From: Candidatus Bathyarchaeia archaeon
GTDB lineage: Archaea; Thermoproteota; Bathyarchaeia; Bathyarchaeales; Bathyarchaeaceae
NCBI GenBank assembly: GCA_035283685.1
Contig: DATETJ010000008.1
Location: forward strand, 1-64,000
Length of the DNA: 64,000 bases
Direction of reading: 5' to 3'
The position numbers were made by a program, and so were the translations under genes. The notes beneath the pieces are model-generated. The model searched no databases, had not been told where the DNA came from, and was given only the letters and a program-made list of their open reading frames with translations. Shown piece by piece: positions 34,336 to 43,348 of this stretch. Each line of letters opens with the position of its first letter. The first letter of the stretch is position 1.

Positions 34336-35034
34336 TCAGCGCATTCTCTGAGCTACTATCATCGCGTGAGCCTTATCAAATGGCTCCAAATGGACAATTT
34401 GCGCAATTCTGAAACGGCGGGATCTCAAAGTGTTGATCTCTTGCTCATAGACTTCAGACGGCTCCTTTGTAACATCTATGCTTTGAGCCTTTATCGCCAG
34501 CATTATCCAGCCTTCGGGTTTCAGAAATTTATCCGCATTGTCTGCCAATATTCTGGCTTGCTCAGGTTGAGCGACGTCGCAGTAGATGTCTTCAACCTTC
34601 TCGACTAGCATGGCGTATTGTTCAGGTAATCGAGCATCAGCCAAGATCGGGGACATGTTCATGCGATAGGCGCAGACATTTTCAACAAGATCTCTGATGC
34701 TACGGGCAGCGAATTCCACGCAGTAGACATGACCTTTCTCGCCTACAATATCAGAAACATGGCTCGCGGTTGTTCCCGAAGCAGCGCCTAGGTACAAGAC
34801 CTTATGGCCCATTTGGATTGGCAGTGTTTCCAAACCGTTCATGATAGCTGCGGCACATTTGCTCCGATATTGATCCCAGACTCTGTATTCGACATTTCTA
34901 TGTTTGACCAAGCGCTCGCCATAGACGGCGCGTCCAAGCGCGAGATTCTGCGTGGCTAGCCTTCTGGACCTGTCTTCAAAGGTCATCCAATAAATGCGGC
35001 TGAAACATGGGTGCGGCTCAACGTCTACGACCAC
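34336..35034 (-). CDS. flpA: fibrillarin-like rRNA/tRNA 2'-O-methyltransferase
   Basis: A 232-residue archaeal fibrillarin. SAM-binding LYLGAASGTTASHVSDIVG, VEFAARSIRDLV and the catalytic lysine region MLAIKAQSID are present. It carries out the methyl transfer in C/D-box sRNPs. Its 5' end overlaps the nop5 3' end by 17 bases, the standard archaeal arrangement, so the two are co-expressed. No residues look abnormal. Confidence 0.95.
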   Translation of the reverse strand: MVVDVEPHPCFSRIYWMTFEDRSRRLATQNLALGRAVYGERLVKHRNVEYRVWDQYRSKCAAAIMNGLETLPIQMGHKVLYLGAASGTTASHVSDIVGEKGHVYCVEFAARSIRDLVENVCAYRMNMSPILADARLPEQYAMLVEKVEDIYCDVAQPEQARILADNADKFLKPEGWIMLAIKAQSIDVTKEPSEVYEQEINTLRSRRFRIAQIVHLEPFDKAHAMIVAQRMR

Positions 35035-36259
35035 GCTTCATTCTCCTATATTGCTGCTCCCTGAACTGTTTCATCTTTGGGGGCGACTGTTGAGGCTTCT
35101 CTGGCGGCGGTTCTCCATATTTTTCCTGAATTTCCTTGATTCTCCTATCCAAGCCCGCCTTCAAGCCGTCTCCAAGGTATTTGTCGCTGTAGGCGTCTGT
35201 GCGAGCTGCTATGGCAAGCTTGCCCGCAATGGCTCTTGCTATCTTGCCTCTTTGCCAACGCTTTGCCTCATGAATCAATGTGTGTTGAAACAGTATTCCG
35301 TGCTTGGGTGGACGCGTGCCAGTTTTCAGGGAACGAAACAGAGCTTTCTCGGCGCCTAGAACCTGAATTGTGCTGGCAGGCATCTTTGCAAGGTTTCCAA
35401 GTCCACTTGTGAGAGCTATCAACCTTGCACCCAACAATGACCCCACTAAGGCTTTAACGTTCGGCGCCACCTCTTCCATCAAAGAGTCCATATAGCTTTC
35501 AAATGATTGCCTAACGTCATAAAGCTGCAACGTGTCTCGGCTCAGAGCCTGAATCTGAGTTAAATCTGAGTCTTCCAGTCCACCCCCCATGGATCTGGCG
35601 GCTACCTCAGCAATCTGGTCGGCTCTAGTTCGGGGCAAGCCTTCCTTTTCCAAGTGATCAGCGGTGAAGTTTTCTCTTCGCCCCAAGTTAACGATTAGAC
35701 GCGCGTATGTTTCATGTTTTTCAACTATGCGGTCCAATTCAGGAAAGTGCAGACCATACCATTCTCTTATTCGCCCCATGAAAACATTGACCGCTTTGTC
35801 AAGATCATCTATCGCTTGAATTGCTTGCACAACCAGCATGTCACGTTTTTCAGCGGCTTTCCTAACCTTAAGCTTGGTCATCTCCATCGAGACACGATGC
35901 ATCCAATCGCGTAGCTGATCAGATTCTTTGATAAAACCTGTTTGAACCGCAAACTGCTCGAGATTTGCGCGAAGTGTTTCGCCTGCCTGAGATGGTTGGG
36001 CAACCTCAACAGCGATCTTCAACCGTTCGTGAGCGTTGCGGGCTGTTTCAGCATTCTCGAATACAAAAAAGGTGTAACCTTTCGATCGGAGTTGTTCAAT
36101 CAAGGTTGCTTGCTCGTCAACGATCCTACCTGTCGCTATTTTGAGCAGCGTTTCAGCGACTCTTTGGGGTTCTTTGGGAAACAAGACATAATCAATCAAC
36201 ATGTTGTTCTCGTCAAAGCCCAAGGCACCCATGACCGATTCAACGATTGTAATTTTCAT
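35018..36259 (-). CDS. nop5: NOP5/NOP56-family C/D-box sRNP core protein
   Basis: A 413-residue scaffold of C/D-box sRNPs, linking fibrillarin, L7Ae and the guide RNA. After an N-terminal domain (about 1-120) and a coiled coil comes the Nop domain: APNVKALVGSLLGARLIAL, SGLGNLAKMPASTIQVLGAEKA and KHGILFQHTLI. The tail is basic (RRMKRGRRR). The gene starts at ATG 36259. Confidence 0.95.
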   Translation of the reverse strand: MKITIVESVMGALGFDENNMLIDYVLFPKEPQRVAETLLKIATGRIVDEQATLIEQLRSKGYTFFVFENAETARNAHERLKIAVEVAQPSQAGETLRANLEQFAVQTGFIKESDQLRDWMHRVSMEMTKLKVRKAAEKRDMLVVQAIQAIDDLDKAVNVFMGRIREWYGLHFPELDRIVEKHETYARLIVNLGRRENFTADHLEKEGLPRTRADQIAEVAARSMGGGLEDSDLTQIQALSRDTLQLYDVRQSFESYMDSLMEEVAPNVKALVGSLLGARLIALTSGLGNLAKMPASTIQVLGAEKALFRSLKTGTRPPKHGILFQHTLIHEAKRWQRGKIARAIAGKLAIAARTDAYSDKYLGDGLKAGLDRRIKEIQEKYGEPPPEKPQQSPPKMKQFREQQYRRMKRGRRR

Positions 36260-36390
36260 GCTGACTCCTCGTATCTGCTAACCTTATTCAACCAAACAAA
36301 ATAAATCTATTCTAAACCAGTTTCTCGCGCGGAAGACGTCAGGCCCCCTTGCACACAGAAAGATTGGCGTTAGCATGTATCAATAAAATC

Positions 36391-37167
36391 TTACGGAAGA
36401 GTTCCCTTGAACAGGTCCTCTTGCTCGGAAATGAACAACTCGCCAGCTGACACTTCTTCATTAAACTTGATATTGCCTAAGCCCTTGATCACAACCACTG
36501 GAGTGGCTTCTCCGCCCTGGCCCATAAGAAGCTCAGCCGCAGAAGCAATCTCATCTGCGATGGCTGAGAGTTTCACCTTCAGGACGTAGCCAAATAGATC
36601 CTTTTGCCCACGGTAGTCTCGAAACGGGCTGATGCCTGCTAAGCCTATGGCGAATTCAACTTGCCCACGTCTAAATGGTCTGCTGTAAGTGTCACATATT
36701 ACTACTGCCACTTTTTTTCCAGTCAGTTTCTTGATCTGAGAGTGGATTTGCCTAGCTGATTCGTCGGGGTTGAGGGGTAGAAGAGTGTATCCGTCTGCTC
36801 CTTCAACATTCGATTTGTCGACGCCAGCGTTGATGCAGACGAAGCCTAGTCTGTTTTCCACGATGAGAATTTCTGAAGTTGCCTTAACTACGCGTTTAGC
36901 CTCTCTTAGGACAAGTTCAACTAATCTGGGGTCGCGTCTTGTGATCTTCGCTAGTTCATTGGCTCTCTTGGAAGGTTTGATGGCGCTCAGCTTGATTGTT
37001 CTGCCCTCTGCTTTGGATACGATTTTGTGAGCCACCACGACGACGTCGCCTTCGTCAAACGTTACATGCTCGTTTCTAGCGGTTGCAAGTATGAGCTCCG
37101 TTACGTTGTCGCCTGCTTTGACCATTGGAAAACCTTCAAGTCCAACAATGCTAACGGTCTTCGCCAA
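36391..37167 (-). CDS. cofE: coenzyme F420-0:L-glutamate ligase
   Basis: A 258-residue CofE adds gamma-linked glutamates to F420-0. The GTP/metal-binding pattern VVVVAHKIVSKAEGR, the VCINAGVDKSNVEG segment and ICDTYSRPFRRGQVEFAIG are diagnostic. Its presence indicates that the organism makes F420, an electron carrier that could work with the Hdr modules in the window. It is monocistronic and starts at ATG 37167. Confidence 0.94.
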   Translation of the reverse strand: MAKTVSIVGLEGFPMVKAGDNVTELILATARNEHVTFDEGDVVVVAHKIVSKAEGRTIKLSAIKPSKRANELAKITRRDPRLVELVLREAKRVVKATSEILIVENRLGFVCINAGVDKSNVEGADGYTLLPLNPDESARQIHSQIKKLTGKKVAVVICDTYSRPFRRGQVEFAIGLAGISPFRDYRGQKDLFGYVLKVKLSAIADEIASAAELLMGQGGEATPVVVIKGLGNIKFNEEVSAGELFISEQEDLFKGTLP

Positions 37168-37343
37168 GGTGTTGTCCTCCTAGCCTGCACATCAAGCATC
37201 GTAACTGGCATTCCATCGTTATTAATTATGACGCCTCCACATCATCATTAAGACTAGTTGACTGTGGCATTGAGAGCAACGTTTGGAAAAGTGGTTTGGT
37301 TGCGCTAATAACGATGATAATAAGGCTTTACTGGTTAGTTGTT

Positions 37344-37457
37344 ATGTCTGGGAGAGAAAAAATAGAGAAAATTCTTGGAAAGGCAAAGGAACGGGAGAAG
37401 GATTCGGTCCTTAATGAAAAGATCCCAAGTCTCTCCACACGATTCCCCCTTGTTTGA
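37344..37457 (+). CDS. 37-aa micro-ORF, possible truncated helical-repeat protein
   Basis: ATG 37344 opens a 37-residue frame ending in TGA. The first 25 residues (SGREKIEKILGKAKEREKD) resemble the first helix of archaeal TPR-like proteins, after which similarity ends, so this may be a 5' remnant of a deleted gene. It lies in a gene-poor 0.9-kb gap between cofE and pyrD that also carries two repeats. Confidence 0.3.
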   Translation: MSGREKIEKILGKAKEREKDSVLNEKIPSLSTRFPLV

Positions 37458-37650
37458 GCATAGGTCTGGCTCTACTTGACAACCAGCCTAAACCCCTCTT
37501 CTTCTCTCCATTTGTTCAGACTTCATGACACTATGGCGCAATTGGTCATCAACAAGCATACAGCACCCTTCCAACTCAGCGAAGAAACAGTAGTCAAGAA
37601 CACGCGGAGCAGACTACCACTTCGAAGCAATCCAGCCAGCCAACAAACAA

Positions 37651-37697
37651 CGGTATTATTACTGTTTCCAAGCGAAAGTTAATAACATCTGAAACAG
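37651..37697 (-). repeat. long-range imperfect repeat, copy A
   Basis: On the minus strand, TTCAGATGTTATTAACTT followed by a GCTT(G/A)GAAACAG segment and TAATAATACCG matches plus-strand 58091-58133 with about three mismatches over 43 bases. The flanks are also similar (GGCGGG before, GTGG(T/C)AGTC after). GTTATTA and TAATAAT make an imperfect inverted repeat within it. Confidence 0.65.
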
Positions 37698-37747
37698 AAA
37701 CCCGCCACAAACAGTCTACGCTTCCGTATTCAACTACAACTGTCCAA

Positions 37748-37802
37748 GTAGAAGAAGGTATAAGGGGCTTAGCGCCTTCTTCTTTTGAAATTTGTTTTCC
37801 CG
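37748..37802 (-). repeat. dispersed hairpin repeat, copy 3
   Basis: The stem AGAAGAAGG (37750-37758) / CCTTCTTCT (37775-37783) is perfect. On the minus strand it is preceded by GGGAAAACAAATTTCAAA, as in copy 2. The adjacent upstream stretch on that strand (about 37803-37960) is G/T-rich, as at copy 1. The rest of 37458-38078 has no gene that I can support. Confidence 0.75.
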
Positions 37803-38018
37803 CAGAGCACTCATCATTCGCAAACGTCACGCCAACCAACATGAAAGCGCACCACAAACTATGTTGAAACGCACCACAAAACACGAGTGAACAGCGCCAG
37901 AAACAACATACAGAAACCAAAACAGAACCCAAACGGCAAACAGAAAAGCAGAACTTTCACCCCAAAAAAAATTCCCAGACTCATACTAACCCTCCACCCA
38001 TCTGAGCCAACAGCCTAA

Positions 38019-38027
38019 CTTAAATAA
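38019..38027 (+). promoter_or_regulatory. TATA-like box upstream of pyrD
   Basis: CTTAAATAA lies about 52 bases before the pyrD ATG (38079), in A/C-rich DNA. A second AT-rich tract (AAAATATCAA) lies about 10 bases later. It is the most probable promoter of the pyrD-pyrK pair. Confidence 0.4.
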
Positions 38028-38078
38028 CCAAAATATCAACCACAATAAGGCAACAATCAAGGAGCCAAAACACAAAAC

Positions 38079-39002
38079 ATGCCAAACCAATTGGCTATTG
38101 AAATCGCGGGTCTCAGGCTATCAAACCCCACAATGTTGGCAGCGGGCATACTTGGACTCTCAGCAGCAACGCTTAAAGAGGCAGTCGAACAAGGCGCAGG
38201 CGCAGTTGTCACCAAATCAGTGGGTTTAGAGCCACGCTCCGGGTACACCAACCCAACTGTCGTTCAAATCGATAATTGCGGCTTGCTCAACGCCATGGGT
38301 CTACCGAACCCGGGCGCCAAATCCTTTGCTCATGAAGTTAAAGAACTCAAGAAAAGCGGATTCAGTGCACCACTAATAACCAGTGTGTTCGGATTCACAG
38401 CAGAGGAATTCGCTGAGGCTGCCAATATTCTGGCGAAGGCTGGTGCTGATGCTGTTGAATTGAACGTGTCCTGTCCCCATGTAAGGAAGACCGGCTCAGA
38501 GATTGGACAGAGTGCAAATCTAGTTTCGCAGGTTGTGAAACAAGTCAAGAATGCCATTTCAGATCCGGTCATCGTTAAGCTGACTCCGAATGTAAGGGAC
38601 ATCGCTGAAATAGCTGTGGCAGCAGCCAAAGCTGGAGCTGACGCAGTTGCAGCTATAAACACTGTGCGTGCCATGGCGATAGATGTTGAAACAGCTCGCC
38701 CAATACTTGCCAACAAGATAGGCGGATTGTCTGGGCGGGCAGTGAAGCCGATTGCAGTGCGATGTGTTTATGAAATCTATGAAGCAGTCAATGTGCCCAT
38801 CATTGGCTGTGGCGGCGTAGCCTCTTGGCAAGACGCTGTCGAATTCATGTTGGCAGGAGCTTCAGCCGTTCAAGTAGGCACTGCGATAGCGTCTGAGGGA
38901 TTAGGCGTTTTCAAATCTGTATGTAAGGGCATCGATGCCTACCTGCACGACAATGGTTTAAAGAGCGTGAGGGAAATTGTCGGACTATCACACCGCCGTT
39001 AA
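38079..39002 (+). CDS. pyrD: dihydroorotate dehydrogenase, catalytic subunit
   Basis: A 307-residue class 1B PyrD, FMN-dependent, fourth step of pyrimidine synthesis. Motifs: NPTMLAAGILG, the substrate loop NAMGLPNPG, the catalytic-Cys block ELNVSCPHV, IVKLTPNV and the FMN phosphate site IIGCGGVASWQDAVEF. It works with the PyrK electron-transfer subunit encoded immediately downstream. Confidence 0.94.
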   Translation: MPNQLAIEIAGLRLSNPTMLAAGILGLSAATLKEAVEQGAGAVVTKSVGLEPRSGYTNPTVVQIDNCGLLNAMGLPNPGAKSFAHEVKELKKSGFSAPLITSVFGFTAEEFAEAANILAKAGADAVELNVSCPHVRKTGSEIGQSANLVSQVVKQVKNAISDPVIVKLTPNVRDIAEIAVAAAKAGADAVAAINTVRAMAIDVETARPILANKIGGLSGRAVKPIAVRCVYEIYEAVNVPIIGCGGVASWQDAVEFMLAGASAVQVGTAIASEGLGVFKSVCKGIDAYLHDNGLKSVREIVGLSHRR

Positions 39003-39006
39003 CAGG

Positions 39007-39813
39007 ATGCGTACTGTCAAGATAACGAGCATCACCGTTGAGACGCCCACAGTCAAATCCTTCACGTTCAATGATGACCTGTGCTCTAGGGCTGAACCTG
39101 GCCAGTTTGTCATGGTCTGGATACCGGGCGTAGACGAAGTTCCCATGAGTCTATCATCGTTGAATCCAAGGAGAATCCAAGCCTCCATAACCGCTGAAAG
39201 AGTTGGGGAAGCAACAGATGCGTTGCACAACATGAAGACAGGGGACGCAATTGGAGTGCGTGGGCCTCTTGGAAACGGCTACACTATAACAAATGTCAAA
39301 AAAGCCTTAATCGTGGGCGGCGGCACAGGACTCGCGTCGCTAGCGCCCTTGACAGAGGAATTTGTCAAACAGAAAACCAAAATCACGCTGTTGATGGGAG
39401 CCAATATGAAAAGTAACTTGCTGTTTCATGTGCGCATGAGCAAAGTAATCTCAAGGATCAAAGGCCAACTGGTAGTTACAACTGAAGATGGCAGTTTCGG
39501 GCAAAAAGGCTTGGCGACCACGCCTGCAAGGGAGATGTTCGCACAAGGTGAAAAATTCAACATGGCGTATGCCTGCGGACCAGAGAAAATGCTACAGATA
39601 ATGTTCGGCTTGGCTGAAGAGTTCCATGTGCCCTTCGAAGCCAGTTTGGAGCGTTTCATGCGCTGCGCCATAGGCATATGCGGAACATGTGTGATTGGGA
39701 AATACCGTGTTTGTCGAGATGGACCGGTTTTTTCTGGTCAGCAACTGCGTGGAGTCAAGGAGGAATTTGGACATTGGCGCAGAGGTTTTGATGGCAGAAA
39801 AACCGCGATCTGA
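39007..39813 (+). CDS. pyrK: dihydroorotate dehydrogenase, electron-transfer subunit
   Basis: About 268 residues. It has an FAD-binding barrel (PGQFVMVWIPGVDEVPMSLS), an NAD-binding Rossmann part (ALIVGGGTGLASLAPLTEE) and a C-terminal 2Fe-2S site, CAIGICGTCVIGKYRVC. It passes electrons from PyrD to NAD+ or another carrier. I start at ATG 39007, four bases after pyrD; a start at 38977 would overlap pyrD by 26 bases. Confidence 0.92.
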   Translation: MRTVKITSITVETPTVKSFTFNDDLCSRAEPGQFVMVWIPGVDEVPMSLSSLNPRRIQASITAERVGEATDALHNMKTGDAIGVRGPLGNGYTITNVKKALIVGGGTGLASLAPLTEEFVKQKTKITLLMGANMKSNLLFHVRMSKVISRIKGQLVVTTEDGSFGQKGLATTPAREMFAQGEKFNMAYACGPEKMLQIMFGLAEEFHVPFEASLERFMRCAIGICGTCVIGKYRVCRDGPVFSGQQLRGVKEEFGHWRRGFDGRKTAI

Positions 39814-39853
39814 TTGTCCATAACTTATCGCTACTGAAGCGAAAAACTGCGTG

Positions 39854-39891
39854 AAAGAAGAAGGCGAATGACCCTTAAGGCCTTCTTCTTT
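39854..39891 (+). repeat. dispersed hairpin repeat, copy 4
   Basis: AGAAGAAGG (39856-39864) and CCTTCTTCT (39881-39889) enclose 16 bases; extra A/T pairs extend the stem outwards. It sits 43 bases after pyrK and before tRNA-Gly, so this copy may end transcription. It lacks the AAATTTCAAA flank of copies 1-3. Confidence 0.65.
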
Positions 39892-39952
39892 CGGGCTTTC
39901 GAGATTTTAGTTTTAAATTCTAGGCTTCACATTATACATTGCTTCAAAAAGG

Positions 39953-40027
39953 GCGACCGTAGTCTAGCCTGGTTTAGGACGTCGGCCTTCCAAGCCGTTG
40001 ACCCGGGTCCGAATCCCGGCGGTCGCA
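39953..40027 (+). tRNA. tRNA-Gly (UCC)
   Basis: Acceptor GCGACCG pairs with CGGTCGC (40020-40026). The anticodon stem CGGC/GCCG encloses CTTCCAA, giving TCC. The T arm is CCGGG/CCCGG. CCA is encoded at 40028-40030. No intron is present. Confidence 0.94.
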
Positions 40028-40059
40028 CCACACATTCAACCGTGCTAGAGTGGATAGAA

Positions 40060-40764
40060 ATGGAGTACCTCGAAATTCTTGAGAAGCTGAAATCCATGGC
40101 GGATCTGAGAGCAGTGGAAGGCATGGCAAGATTCGGAATCAACCCGAAGAACACGTATGGCGTGTCAATCCCAAACCTGAGAAAGATAGCCAAACAAGCA
40201 GGCACAGATCATGCTTTGGCGCAGCAACTGTGGAATTCCGGGGTTCACGAGGCTCGTATATTGGCGTGCATGATTGACGCACCCGAATTGATAACAGAAA
40301 AACAGATTGAGAAATGGGTCGGCGAGTTCGACTCTTGGGACATCTGCGACCAATGTTGCAGCAACCTTTTCGACAAAACCAGATTCGCGTATGAGAAAGC
40401 GGTTGAATGGAGCCAACGAAAACGAGAATTTGTCATGAGAGCAGGATTCGTCATGATGGCAGTGTTGGCAGTGCACGACAAGAGCACGGCTGATGGAAAA
40501 TTCCTGAAGTTCCTGCCAATCATAAAACGAGAATCAACGGATAACAGAAACTTTGTCAAGAAAGCCGTCAACTGGTCCCTGCGCCAGATTGGAAAACGCA
40601 ACATCAACTTAAACAGGGCGGCAATTGAAACCGCAAAAGAAATCCAGAGACTCGATAACAAAGCAGCCAAATGGATTGCAGCGGACGCGCTTCGAGAACT
40701 AGCCAGCAAAGCTGTTCAAGAAAAAATCCGCAGGTTCGAAAACTTGGGAACTCGAAAGGCTTAA
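40060..40764 (+). CDS. AlkD-like DNA alkylation repair protein
   Basis: A 234-residue protein made of HEAT-like helix pairs. Family features: FGINPKNTYGVSIPNLRKIAK, WDICDQCCSNLF (the WD/CD region that contacts the damaged base in AlkD) and FVKKAVNWSLRQIGKRN. It probably removes alkylated bases without base flipping. The frame is open further upstream, but that part runs through tRNA-Gly; ATG 40060 is the natural start. Confidence 0.88.
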   Translation: MEYLEILEKLKSMADLRAVEGMARFGINPKNTYGVSIPNLRKIAKQAGTDHALAQQLWNSGVHEARILACMIDAPELITEKQIEKWVGEFDSWDICDQCCSNLFDKTRFAYEKAVEWSQRKREFVMRAGFVMMAVLAVHDKSTADGKFLKFLPIIKRESTDNRNFVKKAVNWSLRQIGKRNINLNRAAIETAKEIQRLDNKAAKWIAADALRELASKAVQEKIRRFENLGTRKA

Positions 40765-40815
40765 GCTAGGCTGCACGGCTTCCAAGATGATAGCGATACA
40801 ACGCAGCTTGGACTT

Positions 40816-42213
40816 TCATCTTCTGCCACGCTTTTCACCCAAGAGAAACTTCGGTCTAAATATCTGCTCAGCTTGTTTGGGTTTAAGCACGCCTCTTTCT
40901 GTGGCAATTTCCTTCACCGAGGCTCTTTCGTCCAAGGATTGCTTGGCGATTTTCGCGGCTTCCAAGTATCCGATATAAGGGGAAAGATAAACTGCCAGGG
41001 AAGGGTTCTTGTCAACATAGTCTTTGCACTTTTTCCTGTCAACTGTTATTGCTTCGACGCATCTACGCGTGAACACTGGAAGATAATTGGTCAAGATTTG
41101 AATAGACTGTAGAACGTTGTACATCATCACAGGAGTCATAACGTTCAAATCCAGTTGCCCAGCCTGAACCGCCAAGGACACAGCTAGGTCGTTTCCCACA
41201 ACTTGGAACCCGATCATGTCTAGACATTCAGCCATCACCGGATTAACTTTCCCGGGCATTATTGATGATCCAGGTTGCACAGGCGGCAACTCAATCTCAG
41301 CCAACCCTGTGGTCGGACCGGAAGAAAGAAGCCTCAGATCGTTGGCGATTCGAATTAATTCGAGAGCTAATTCTTTAAGTCCGCTTGAGACAGCGGCGAT
41401 AGCATTGCGGCTTTGAAGAGCCTCAAAAGAGTTCTTCGCTTGTTTCAGCTGGAGCCCAGTCATTCTGCTGAGTTCGGCGATGGCGATTCTCCTATATCGA
41501 GGATGAGCATTGACTCCCGTGCCCACCGCCGTGCCTCCAAGCGCCAACTCCTCTAATCTTCTGCTTCTCTCGGCAATCTGTACTCTGGCGTTACGTATTG
41601 CCTCTGCATATGCAGTGAATTCCTGTCCAAGCGTTACTGGCAAAGCGTCCTGAAGATGCGTTCGCCCGGATTTTATAACATCAGCGTTTTTTTTCCCCAA
41701 TTTTTCAAAGGCGTCTGCAAGCCTTTCCAACTCTTCCATTAGAGGTTGCAGTGAAATAAGCGTGGCTAAGTGAAGTGCGGTGGGAAAAGTGTCGTTTGAT
41801 GATTGCGCCATATTCACATGGTCGTTTGGACTTATGCTCTTGTAGTCGCCTTTCTCTCTGCCCAGAATCTCAAGCGCACGATTCGCCAACACTTCATTAA
41901 CGTTCATGTTGAACGAAGTGCCTGCCCCAGCTTGAAAAACATCAACTACAAACTGATCTAGGAAAGCGCCTCTCAAAACTTCGTCGCACGCCTTAACTAT
42001 GGCATCGCCTATTTTCTCGTCTAGCCAGCTGATTTGCATGTTAGCTATGGCTGCGGCTTTTTTGACCATGATGTAGGAGTAAATAAACACTTTGGGCACT
42101 TTGATGCCGCTCACAGGAAAGTTCTCAACAGCTCGTTGAGTCTGAATACCATAGTAGGCTTTTTCTGGTACGTTCTTGGTGCCCAGAGAATCAACTTCTA
42201 CCCGCGTTTTCAC
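40816..42213 (-). CDS. aspA: aspartate ammonia-lyase
   Basis: A 465-residue fumarase/aspartase superfamily enzyme, cleaving aspartate to fumarate and ammonia. EVDSLGTKNVPEKAYYGIQT, the aspartase-type NENVLANR-like segment and the catalytic-serine loop GSSIMPGKVNP are present. The N-terminal pattern (YYGIQTQRAVENFPVSG) matches aspartases better than class II fumarases. Since a class I fumarase is also encoded here, aspartase fits best. It would supply fumarate to the Tfr-like enzyme. Confidence 0.87.
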   Translation of the reverse strand: MKTRVEVDSLGTKNVPEKAYYGIQTQRAVENFPVSGIKVPKVFIYSYIMVKKAAAIANMQISWLDEKIGDAIVKACDEVLRGAFLDQFVVDVFQAGAGTSFNMNVNEVLANRALEILGREKGDYKSISPNDHVNMAQSSNDTFPTALHLATLISLQPLMEELERLADAFEKLGKKNADVIKSGRTHLQDALPVTLGQEFTAYAEAIRNARVQIAERSRRLEELALGGTAVGTGVNAHPRYRRIAIAELSRMTGLQLKQAKNSFEALQSRNAIAAVSSGLKELALELIRIANDLRLLSSGPTTGLAEIELPPVQPGSSIMPGKVNPVMAECLDMIGFQVVGNDLAVSLAVQAGQLDLNVMTPVMMYNVLQSIQILTNYLPVFTRRCVEAITVDRKKCKDYVDKNPSLAVYLSPYIGYLEAAKIAKQSLDERASVKEIATERGVLKPKQAEQIFRPKFLLGEKRGRR

Positions 42214-42265
42214 TGAAACAACTCCTGGAAAACTTTGACAGCCAATATGCCTTATAAGCCGATCT

Positions 42266-43348
42266 CTAATCTGGCGTCTTCAAACCCAAGGTCATGTAAA
42301 CAGCTTTGCGTACGGTAAGCGCTGATTTTTCATCTTTGACGTTCTTAATCAACATTCGTCCGCCGTTGAATAAGCTAACTTCAATGCCGCGTTCGTACCT
42401 AAATACTATTACCAGAGAAGACTTGAGCAGGATCTTGAACTGGCTCTTCAATTTTAGGTAGATTTGATTAAGGCTCAGCTTGATGGGCTGTTGGGGATTT
42501 ACGTTGAAGGTGTTGCTTCCACAGAGCACCGCCAGCTGTTCTGCTTCTTTCGCAACTGCAGGTGCCGTCTTGGCACCACACACGGGGCAGTCTGGTCGCT
42601 TGAAAATTTCAATTGTGGTGAAGTACATGTCTCTGAAGTCGCACACCATAAGCTTCCCCTTCAGTGAGCCGCCCATGTCGGCGAGCAGTTTAACAGCTTC
42701 CATGGCTTGTAGCGAGCCGATGATGCCTGTGGTGGCGCCAAGCACTCCTCTTGTGTCGCATGTTGGCAACTGGCGGTCATCCAAACCGGGCAAGAAGCAC
42801 TCTAAACAAGGGGTTTCAGGTGAGTGTAAAACGGATAGGTTGCCTTCAACGCCAATTGCGGCGCCAAAAACATAAGGAATCCGATTTCTTACACAGGCTC
42901 GATTCAACAGGTAGCGGGTTCGCATGTTGTCTAAACCGTCGACCACGCAGTTCACGTCACAAACAATATCGTCTATGTTGCTTTCATTCACGTTCTCTGG
43001 CACAGGTTCAATCGTTACATCAGGGTTCATGTGCTGAATTCTTTCTGCTGCCGCCTCGACCTTCGGATACCGCAAATTGTCCAAGCTGTACAAAATTTGC
43101 CTATGCAGATTTTTCAGTTCAACCGTGTCTTGGTCTATCAGGCGCAGGTGACCGACGCCTGCCAAGGCTAGATAAAGCGCCGACGCCGTGCCTAATCCGC
43201 CTAAGCCCACGACTGCCACCCTTGATCGCCTAAGCTTTTCCTGTCCCTGCCTTCCCAACTCAGCCAAGACAACTTGTCGGCTGTAGAACTCTTCAGGTTT
43301 GAACGCGGCTTTCCGACTCAACTGCTTCACCTTCCGTAACGTAATCAT
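42266..43348 (-). CDS. MoeB/ThiF-type E1-like adenylyltransferase with extra C-terminal domain
   Basis: A 360-residue protein. The adenylation domain (about 20-255) has VAVVGLGGLGTASALYLA, the arginine finger region NLHRQIL and DGLDNMRTRYLLN. Two zinc pairs are likely, with CLEC and CPVC visible. The last 90 residues are a separate domain ending in GGRMLIKNVKDEKSALTVRKA, which is similar to the 112-residue protein at 48033-48371. It probably activates a ubiquitin-like sulfur carrier for thiamine, molybdopterin or tRNA thiolation. Confidence 0.85.
   Translation of the reverse strand: MITLRKVKQLSRKAAFKPEEFYSRQVVLAELGRQGQEKLRRSRVAVVGLGGLGTASALYLALAGVGHLRLIDQDTVELKNLHRQILYSLDNLRYPKVEAAAERIQHMNPDVTIEPVPENVNESNIDDIVCDVNCVVDGLDNMRTRYLLNRACVRNRIPYVFGAAIGVEGNLSVLHSPETPCLECFLPGLDDRQLPTCDTRGVLGATTGIIGSLQAMEAVKLLADMGGSLKGKLMVCDFRDMYFTTIEIFKRPDCPVCGAKTAPAVAKEAEQLAVLCGSNTFNVNPQQPIKLSLNQIYLKLKSQFKILLKSSLVIVFRYERGIEVSLFNGGRMLIKNVKDEKSALTVRKAVYMTLGLKTPD

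Noticed and set aside
39868-40059. Upstream extension of the AlkD-like frame
   Set aside because: It runs through tRNA-Gly; the family N-terminus is at ATG 40060.
40816-42213. Class II fumarase instead of aspartase
   Set aside because: The N-terminal YYGIQT and surrounding pattern fits aspartase, and a class I fumarase already serves the fumarase step.
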